A stretch of DNA of 13,301 nt from positions 1 to 13,301 of the forward strand of contig PKDP01000054.1 of assembly GCA_002862585.1 (NCBI GenBank), written 5' to 3'. The position numbers and the translations under genes are program-made. The stretch comes from Flavobacteriales bacterium (GTDB taxonomy: Bacteria; Bacteroidota; Bacteroidia; Flavobacteriales; UBA7312). The number at the start of each line of letters is the position of its first letter. Positions within the stretch are counted from its first letter, which is position 1. The notes beneath the pieces are model-generated. The model made no database searches. It was not told where the DNA came from and saw only the letters and a list, made by a program, of their open reading frames with translations. Positions 7,978 to 13,301 of the stretch are shown here, piece by piece.

Positions 7978-7985
7978 TACTTTTG
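7978..7985 (+). promoter_or_regulatory. Candidate -7 box for the etfB operon
   Basis: TACTTTTG matches the Bacteroidota -7 consensus TAnnTTTG exactly, and it ends 28 bases before the etfB ATG. A start near 7992 would give a leader of about 20 bases, mirroring the pdhB side. A clear TTG/TTTG -33 element at the right distance is not visible; the nearest TTG pair, at 7930-7935, is too far upstream. Support is therefore weaker than for pdhB. Confidence 0.45.
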
Positions 7986-8013
7986 TTGATTCATAACTAA
8001 CACTAATTTAACA

Positions 8014-8760
8014 ATGAATATACTGGTATGTATAAGTAACGTCCCAGACACAACTTCTAAGATTGAATTCACTAGTGATTCCACCTCATTTTTAACTAAT
8101 GGAGTACAGTTTATTATCAATCCTTATGACGAGTTTGGACTAACTAAAGCAATAAAACTTAGAGAGCAGCACGGCGGCAAAGTCACAGTTGTTAATTTTG
8201 GCGAAAGCACAAGTGAGCCAACTCTACGTAAAGCCCTTGCAATTGGTGCTGATGAGGCTATAAGAATTGATGGCGCTCCTACGGATAGTTTTTTGGTTGC
8301 TAAAGAACTGTCTAAAGTCATTTCTGAAAATAATTTTGACCTCATTATATTAGGTAGAGAATCCATAGACTATAATGGTGGAGCTGTACCCGCTATGATT
8401 GCAGAACTATTAGACCTGCCATTTGTAAACGCTTGTACTGGATTAACAATCGAAGGTACTGAAGCTAAGATGGAAAGAGAGATTGAAGGTGGTAAAGAAT
8501 TTGTAAGTTCTAGTCTTCCACTAGTAATTGGAGGACAAAAAGGTTTAGTGGAAGAGTCTGATTTACTCATCCCGAACATGCGTGGCATCATGACTGCTAG
8601 AACAAAACCCTTAGCCGTAGTAGAATGTAGCAGTAGTTCTGGTAAAAGCTCTTCAGTATCCTTTGAAAAACCCGCCGCTAAACAAGCTTGTAAAATGGTT
8701 GAAGCAGGTCAAGAAAAAGAATTAGTAACCTTACTTCATAAAGAAGCTAAAGTAATATAA
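8014..8760 (+). CDS. etfB: Electron transfer flavoprotein, beta subunit
   Basis: This 248-residue cytoplasmic subunit of the ETF heterodimer carries the beta-subunit fold with an AMP site. It passes electrons from acyl-CoA and related dehydrogenases towards the quinone pool. It starts MNILVCISNVPDT, typical of EtfB. Other family stretches are VQFIINPYDEFGLTKAIKLRE (31-51), ALAIGADEAIRID (74-86), the nucleotide-binding GRESIDYNGGAVPAMIAELL (114-133), and the segment PNMRGIMTARTKPL (187-200), which corresponds to the EtfB signature region. It is the first gene of a plus-strand run, with etfA starting 2 bases after its stop. The partner dehydrogenase and ETF:quinone oxidoreductase are not in this window. 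Confidence 0.95.
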   Translation: MNILVCISNVPDTTSKIEFTSDSTSFLTNGVQFIINPYDEFGLTKAIKLREQHGGKVTVVNFGESTSEPTLRKALAIGADEAIRIDGAPTDSFLVAKELSKVISENNFDLIILGRESIDYNGGAVPAMIAELLDLPFVNACTGLTIEGTEAKMEREIEGGKEFVSSSLPLVIGGQKGLVEESDLLIPNMRGIMTARTKPLAVVECSSSSGKSSSVSFEKPAAKQACKMVEAGQEKELVTLLHKEAKVI

Positions 8761-8762
8761 GT

Positions 8763-9728
8763 ATGTCTGTAGTAGTTTTTGCCGAAAGTTGGAACGGCAC
8801 ATTTAAAAAAGGAACATTTGAAATACTAACATATGCCCATGATGTGGCAAAAAAAATGGACACCAAATGCGTGGCCATAACCATTGGAGAAATTTCAGAT
8901 GACGTTAAAGTACTAGCCAATTATGGTGCTGATAAAGTTGTCAGTATTCCTAATCAATTTGATGCCTGCGACAACAAAGGGCTTTCATCTGCATTGGCAC
9001 AAATCGCTGATTCAGAAGGAGCTAATATAGTTATCCTATCAAACACCAATACTGGAAAAACCATTGGCCCAAGAGTTGCCGTAAAAATGGATGCTTCTTT
9101 TATCAGTAATACCGTTGATGTACCATCTGAGTCGAGTCCTTTGTTGGTAAAGAAAAAGTCCTTTTCAGGAAAAGCGTTTGAAATGGCTCAAAGCCATGCC
9201 GACAAAACAGTTATTGCCCTGTCCCCTAATGCCTATAACATTATGCAGAACAATAATGACTCCTGCGACTTTGCAACAATCGATTGCCAAGTAGAAAACA
9301 CTAACGTATCATCCATCAATGTTGAAAAAGCAAGTGGAAAGATTAGCCTAGCGGAAGCCGAGATTGTTATTTCTGCGGGCAGAGGATTGAAAGGTCCTGA
9401 CAATTGGGGAATGATTGAAGAACTTGCCGATTTATTAAGTGCTGGAACAGCATGTTCTAAGCCTGTGTCTGATATCGGATGGCGACCACATAGCGAACAC
9501 GTTGGGCAAACTGGTAAGGCAATAGCTCCAAATCTTTACATAGCCGTTGGTATTTCTGGTGCTATTCAACACCTTGCTGGTGTAAATTCATCCAAAGTAA
9601 TGGTGGCTATTAATACCGATCCTGAAGCGCCTTTTTTCAAGGCTGCCGATTACGGAATTGTTGGCGATGCTTTTGAGGTTGTACCACGACTTATTGAAGA
9701 AATAAAACAATTCAAATCATCTAATTAA
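8763..9728 (+). CDS. etfA: Electron transfer flavoprotein, alpha subunit
   Basis: This 321-residue subunit carries the FAD of the ETF dimer. The C-terminal FAD-binding domain is complete: ISAGRGLKGPDNW (203-215), DIGWRPHSEHVGQTGKAIAP (237-256), then LYIAVGISGAIQHLAGV (258-274) and the end motif DPEAPFFKAADYGIVGDAFEVVP (286-308), close to the EtfA signature. The N-terminal half is the usual less conserved domain that packs against EtfB. It starts 2 bases after etfB, and its stop overlaps the start of the next gene (TAATG), which suggests translational coupling. EtfA and EtfB of this length and pairing are the general beta-oxidation type rather than the longer nitrogen-fixation FixB type. Confidence 0.95.
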   Translation: MSVVVFAESWNGTFKKGTFEILTYAHDVAKKMDTKCVAITIGEISDDVKVLANYGADKVVSIPNQFDACDNKGLSSALAQIADSEGANIVILSNTNTGKTIGPRVAVKMDASFISNTVDVPSESSPLLVKKKSFSGKAFEMAQSHADKTVIALSPNAYNIMQNNNDSCDFATIDCQVENTNVSSINVEKASGKISLAEAEIVISAGRGLKGPDNWGMIEELADLLSAGTACSKPVSDIGWRPHSEHVGQTGKAIAPNLYIAVGISGAIQHLAGVNSSKVMVAINTDPEAPFFKAADYGIVGDAFEVVPRLIEEIKQFKSSN

Positions 9729-10315
9729 TGAAGCTAATTCAACTAGATATAGTTGGACTATCTAACAGTCAAACTCAATCTGGTGCATTCGCTCTAGTGC
9801 TTGGAGAATTACAAGGCAGGCGAAGACTACCAATTGTTATTGGGAACTTTGAGGCCAAAGCCATAGCGATAGCCTTAGACAATGAATTCAAAAGTCAGCG
9901 TCCTATAACGCATGATTTATTCAAAAGCATTTGTAAAGGCTATGATATAGTCGTTCAAAAAATTGTAATCAGCTCTATAAATTCTGGCGGCATTTTTTCT
10001 TCTATCATCTATTGCATCGACATGAATGGAAAAGATGTTGAAATTGATTCCAGAACGTCAGATGCTGTTGCCATTGCTATTCGTTTTAAAGCCCCCATAT
10101 TCACTTATGCCGCTATACTAGACGAGGCTGGCATCATTTTGGAGCAAGATATCACCGATGAGAAAGAAGCGATAGAGCATAAAATGGTGGAAGACTCTTC
10201 AAATTTTGAAAAATTTAGCAATTCTGAACTCAAAGAAAGCTTAGAAAAAGCTATACTTGAAGAAGATTATGAGGTTGCCTCTAAACTGAGGGATGAAATT
10301 GAAAAACGAAAATAA
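9728..10315 (+). CDS. Bifunctional nuclease (BFN/DUF151) family protein with C-terminal UVR motif
   Basis: This 195-residue soluble protein has two parts. Residues 1-130 are the BFN/DUF151 domain, with LPIVIGNFEAKAIAIALD (34-51), RPITHDL (58-64) and DSRTSDAVAIAIRFKAPIF (107-125), the most conserved blocks of the family. Residues about 166-195 form a UVR motif (LKESLEKAILEEDYEVASKL followed by RDEIEKRK), the short helical hairpin used for protein contact in UvrB, UvrC and ClpC-like proteins. Nuclease activity on DNA and RNA has been described for plant family members; the role in bacteria is not well established. Its ATG overlaps the etfA stop by one base (TAATG), and a 9-base gap leads to the nucleoside transporter gene. 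Confidence 0.87.
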   Translation: MKLIQLDIVGLSNSQTQSGAFALVLGELQGRRRLPIVIGNFEAKAIAIALDNEFKSQRPITHDLFKSICKGYDIVVQKIVISSINSGGIFSSIIYCIDMNGKDVEIDSRTSDAVAIAIRFKAPIFTYAAILDEAGIILEQDITDEKEAIEHKMVEDSSNFEKFSNSELKESLEKAILEEDYEVASKLRDEIEKRK

Positions 10316-10324
10316 ATACAGCAC

Positions 10325-11992
10325 ATGCTTAGACACATAACCTTACTCTTTCTTACACTGATATCGTTGAGCATAAATGCTCAAGACATCGATAGAAAGT
10401 GGATGTTTAAAAGTATCACGGAGATTGATGACACTAATGCATTAAGAACGATTGGTGCAGATGACTATATGCTTATTAATAGCGACGGCACTTTTGAATA
10501 CGAAATAGCCTCTATCCCACTCAAAGCATCTGGAGATTGGAGCATAGAAAACAACACCCTTCAGTTTGACTATAAGCTACCAACAGATACGAATCGGATT
10601 TATGAAATAGAGCTTTCGGCAAACAGCCTTATTCTTAGTGAACAAGGCATAAACTATGCCTTCACTACTAGTCTACAAGACTATGAAAACGATGGTTTCA
10701 ACATCATGAACATTTTAAGAGGATTACTAGGCATTGCTGTTCTTATTAGTATTGCTTTTATCTTCAGCAGAAACAGAAGAGCCATCAATTGGTCCTTGGT
10801 TTGGAAAGGGTTACTCATTCAAATCATTTTTGCAATTGCCATTCTTAAAGTTCCTTTTATACAAAGTTTATTTGATTGGCTCAGTTCAATTTTTGTAGTA
10901 CTTCTAGGTTTTACGGAACAAGGCTCGCTGTTCCTTTTTGGGAATTTAATAAGTGATACTACCAGCTTTGGCTATATTTTTGCCTTTCAAGTATTACCAA
11001 CCATACTATTCTTTTCAGCCCTAACGAGCATCTTATTTTACTATGGAATACTTCAAAAAGTCGTTTACTTCTTTGCTCTCATAATGAAGAAGACTTTGAA
11101 TTTATCAGGCTCTGAAAGTTTGGCGGCCATTGGTAATATATTCTTAGGACAAACGGAATCCCCGCTTCTTATAAAGCCTTACATAGAAAAGATGACGCTT
11201 TCAGAATTGTTATGCTTAATGAGTGGAGGTATGGCAACTATTGCTGGTGGTGTGCTCGCTGCCTACATTGGGTTTTTAGGAGGTAATGACCCTGTTCAAC
11301 AATTATTTTTCGCCAAGCATTTATTAGCCGCATCGGTAATGTCGGCTCCTGCTGCAGTAGTAGCTGCAAAAATACTCTTACCAGAAACTGAAGAAGTCAA
11401 TCAAGATATGACCATTTCTGACGAACAACTTGGAAGTAATGTTTTAGAAGCCATTAGTATTGGAACTGGTCAAGGAATAAAACTAGCTGTAAATGTTGGG
11501 GCCATGCTACTAGTATTTATCGCCTTTATTGCTATGATAAATTATTTTCTAACAAATTTTGTTGGCGATTTCACAGGCATCAATACTTTTGTTGAAAATA
11601 TAACTGATGGACAATACACCGGTTTTAGTCTAGAATTTATTTTGGGCTATGCCCTTGCTCCTATCACTTGGCTATTAGGAGTATGCAAAGAAGATATCGT
11701 TTTAGTAGGACAGCTATTGGGCGAAAAAACTATTCTCAATGAATTTGTAGCCTACGTTTCTTTGGGTGAGATGAAAGCCTCGTCAAGTTTTTTTGAAGAG
11801 AAATCAATTATAATAGCCACTTATATACTGTGTGGATTTGCCAATTTCTCGTCCATAGGTATTCAAATCGGTGGTATTGGTGCGTTAGCACCTTCAAGAA
11901 TGAAGGATTTATCAAGATTAGGAATATTAGCACTTATAGCAGGAACATTAGCGTGTTTATTTACCTCTGTAATTGTAGGAATGATTTTATAA
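10325..11992 (+). CDS. CNT-family nucleoside transporter with N-terminal periplasmic lipocalin-like domain
   Basis: A 555-residue protein in three parts. Residues 1-20 are a signal peptide with a likely cut at NA-QD. Residues about 21-118 are a small beta-rich domain starting RKWMFKSI with SDGTFEYE, SGDWSIENNTLQFDY and SANSLILSEQG, a lipocalin-like pattern expected in the periplasm. From about 127 onward is a concentrative nucleoside transporter core. Core residues that bind nucleoside in the Vibrio CNT structure are present: GQTE (275-278), Glu473 in NEF, and Asn507 and Ser510 in GFANFSSIGIQ. It should import nucleosides with Na+ or H+. A bacterial CNT such as NupC has about 400 residues; the excess is the N-terminal domain. 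thyA follows 3 bases after its stop, so uptake and thymidylate supply are linked by position. Confidence 0.93.
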   Translation: MLRHITLLFLTLISLSINAQDIDRKWMFKSITEIDDTNALRTIGADDYMLINSDGTFEYEIASIPLKASGDWSIENNTLQFDYKLPTDTNRIYEIELSANSLILSEQGINYAFTTSLQDYENDGFNIMNILRGLLGIAVLISIAFIFSRNRRAINWSLVWKGLLIQIIFAIAILKVPFIQSLFDWLSSIFVVLLGFTEQGSLFLFGNLISDTTSFGYIFAFQVLPTILFFSALTSILFYYGILQKVVYFFALIMKKTLNLSGSESLAAIGNIFLGQTESPLLIKPYIEKMTLSELLCLMSGGMATIAGGVLAAYIGFLGGNDPVQQLFFAKHLLAASVMSAPAAVVAAKILLPETEEVNQDMTISDEQLGSNVLEAISIGTGQGIKLAVNVGAMLLVFIAFIAMINYFLTNFVGDFTGINTFVENITDGQYTGFSLEFILGYALAPITWLLGVCKEDIVLVGQLLGEKTILNEFVAYVSLGEMKASSSFFEEKSIIIATYILCGFANFSSIGIQIGGIGALAPSRMKDLSRLGILALIAGTLACLFTSVIVGMIL

Positions 11993-11995
11993 GAT

Positions 11996-12790
11996 ATGCA
12001 ACAGTATTTAGATTTAATGACTAGAGTGATGAATGAAGGCACTCTAAAAGCGGACCGCACAGGAACAGGAACAAAAAGTGTGTTTGGTCATCAGATGCGA
12101 TTTGACTTATCCGAAGGTTTCCCATGTGTAACAACTAAGAAACTACATCTTCGCTCCATTATTCATGAACTACTTTGGTTCCTGAAAGGCGATACTAACA
12201 TTAAGTATTTGAAAGATAATGGTGTTCGAATTTGGGATGAATGGGCAGATGAGAATGGAGATTTGGGTCACGTTTACGGATACCAGTGGAGAAGCTGGCC
12301 TACACCAGACGGAAGACATATTGACCAAATCACTCAAGTTGTCAATCAGATAAAAAACAATCCTGATAGTAGACGAATGATTGTGAGTGCTTGGAATGTT
12401 GGTGAAATCGAAGATATGGCACTACCACCCTGTCATGCCTTCTTCCAGTTTTATGTAGCTGACGGAAAATTATCCTGTCAATTGTACCAAAGAAGTGCCG
12501 ATATATTTTTGGGTGTACCTTTTAACATTGCCTCTTATACTCTATTAACCATGATGATGGCACAAGTCTGTAATTTGAAGGTAGGTGATTTCGTACATAC
12601 CCTTGGTGATGCACACATCTATACTAATCATTTTGAACAAACTGAATTACAACTCAGCAGAGAAACTCGTCCTCTACCGAGTATGAAAATAAACCCTGAA
12701 GTGAAGAGTATTTTTGACTTCAAATACGAAGATTTTGAACTTCAAGATTACGATCCACACCCACACATTAAAGGCAAAGTAGCAGTATAA
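11996..12790 (+). CDS. thyA: Thymidylate synthase
   Basis: This 264-residue enzyme has the same length and residue numbering as E. coli ThyA. It converts dUMP and 5,10-methylene-tetrahydrofolate to dTMP and dihydrofolate. All key residues are present: Arg21 in DRTGTGT, the phosphate-binding Arg126-Arg127 pair, catalytic Cys146 in LPPCHAFFQF, QRSAD (165-169), Asn177, and His207/Tyr209 in GDAHIYTNH. The C-terminal KVAV ends close to the canonical APVAI tail. The start lies 3 bases behind the transporter stop, and its own stop overlaps the next ATG (TAATG). A dihydrofolate reductase gene, often next to thyA, is not the immediate neighbour here. Confidence 0.98.
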   Translation: MQQYLDLMTRVMNEGTLKADRTGTGTKSVFGHQMRFDLSEGFPCVTTKKLHLRSIIHELLWFLKGDTNIKYLKDNGVRIWDEWADENGDLGHVYGYQWRSWPTPDGRHIDQITQVVNQIKNNPDSRRMIVSAWNVGEIEDMALPPCHAFFQFYVADGKLSCQLYQRSADIFLGVPFNIASYTLLTMMMAQVCNLKVGDFVHTLGDAHIYTNHFEQTELQLSRETRPLPSMKINPEVKSIFDFKYEDFELQDYDPHPHIKGKVAV

Positions 12791-13301
12791 TGGCAAAAAT
12801 TATTGTTTTAGGTGCCGGTCTTGTTGGTGGCATTATGGCCAAAGACTTGGCTAAAGTACACGAAGTAACATCAGTAGATTATAGCGAAGAGGCTTTATCG
12901 CCACTTTCAGCCTTAGGTATTCATACTATTCACGCTGATTTAGCAGATGCAAGCACTATACAACGACTTATTAGCGATTATGACTTAGTGGTGGGTGCTG
13001 TGCCTGGATTTATGGGCTACAAAATGCTTGAAACTGTTATAAAATCACAAAAAAATATCATTGATATTTCCTTTTTCCCTGAAGACCCTTTTGGGCTCGA
13101 CGAACTGGCAAAAGAGATGGGAGTTATAGCTGTAATGGATTGTGGTGTTGCACCCGGGATGGGAAATATTATTTTGGGGCATCATGATAAACTCATGAAA
13201 ATATCGGATTACGAATGTTTAGTCGGTGGACTACCAGAGATACGAGAATGGCCGTATGAATATAAAGCAGTCTTTTCTCCTATAGATGTTATCGAAGAAT
13301 A
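12790..13301 (+). CDS. Saccharopine dehydrogenase family protein, N-terminal part (cut by window end)
   Basis: An open frame starts at the ATG overlapping the thyA stop (TAATG) and runs without a stop to the window edge, giving 170 visible residues. It begins MAKIIVLGAGLVGGIMAKDL, a Rossmann nucleotide-binding loop (GxGxxG). DISFFPEDPFGLDELA follows, and then the family-typical GVAPGMGNIILG (about 118-129). Near the end is LVGGLPEIREWPYEYKAVFS, with the conserved GLP segment of the saccharopine reductase group. Such enzymes are NAD(P)-dependent and act in lysine metabolism or related reactions (saccharopine or lysine 6-dehydrogenase types); the exact substrate cannot be read from this part. 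It is probably co-transcribed with the etfB-thyA run. Confidence 0.85.
   Translation, partial: MAKIIVLGAGLVGGIMAKDLAKVHEVTSVDYSEEALSPLSALGIHTIHADLADASTIQRLISDYDLVVGAVPGFMGYKMLETVIKSQKNIIDISFFPEDPFGLDELAKEMGVIAVMDCGVAPGMGNIILGHHDKLMKISDYECLVGGLPEIREWPYEYKAVFSPIDVIEE

Noticed and set aside
11830..12060. Small overlapping frames on both strands at the transporter/thyA junction
   Set aside because: They overlap well-supported conserved coding sequence of both genes and show no family resemblance.
1..13301. Mobile element, CRISPR, toxin-antitoxin or other defence locus
   Set aside because: Every stretch is accounted for by housekeeping-type genes; no transposase, integrase, direct-repeat array or tRNA-like structure was seen.

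Overview
The window looks like a chromosomal housekeeping segment from an AT-rich member of the Bacteroidota, most likely Flavobacteriales. The signs are: no Shine-Dalgarno-like sequences before starts, AT-rich leaders, two good matches to the Bacteroidota -7 promoter box TAnnTTTG, and family types typical of that group (DUF2797, bacterial GH3, a CNT nucleoside transporter with a lipocalin-like N-terminal domain, a bifunctional nuclease with a UVR motif). The assignment rests on gene content and motifs only. I see no rRNA, tRNA, CRISPR array, insertion sequence, integrase or phage gene. Coding density is very high and no gene-free stretch exceeds about 165 bases.

Left part (1-4244): the C-terminal part of signal peptide peptidase SppA, then a YhhQ-type queuosine-precursor transporter 14 bases downstream. 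A convergent DUF2797 zinc-binding protein overlaps the transporter's stop codon by 4 bases. A 41-base divergent gap leads to a GH3-family adenylate-forming enzyme and then a deoxynucleoside kinase. A strong bidirectional hairpin terminator (4266-4295) closes this block and also serves the gene running in from the right.

Middle (4314-7850, minus strand): pdhB (pyruvate dehydrogenase E1 beta) followed after 30 bases by hppA, a membrane-bound pyrophosphatase. Its residues point to the K+-dependent, Na+-pumping branch. It carries an unusual soluble C-terminal extension of about 125 residues, predicted to be periplasmic, with YceI-like character.

Right part (8014-13301, plus strand): a tight run etfB-etfA-bifunctional nuclease-CNT nucleoside transporter-thyA-saccharopine dehydrogenase family gene (cut by the window edge). 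Gaps are 2, -1, 9, 3 and -1 bases, so this is probably one operon. It starts from the 163-base region shared divergently with pdhB, which holds candidate promoter boxes for both directions.

Functionally the window joins central energy metabolism (pyruvate dehydrogenase, ETF, PPi-driven ion pump) with nucleoside uptake and dTMP/deoxynucleotide supply (CNT, ThyA, deoxynucleoside kinase). I found no convincing new multi-gene system. The most notable feature is that two unrelated inner-membrane transporters (HppA and the CNT) each carry an extra soluble beta-type domain predicted to face the periplasm.
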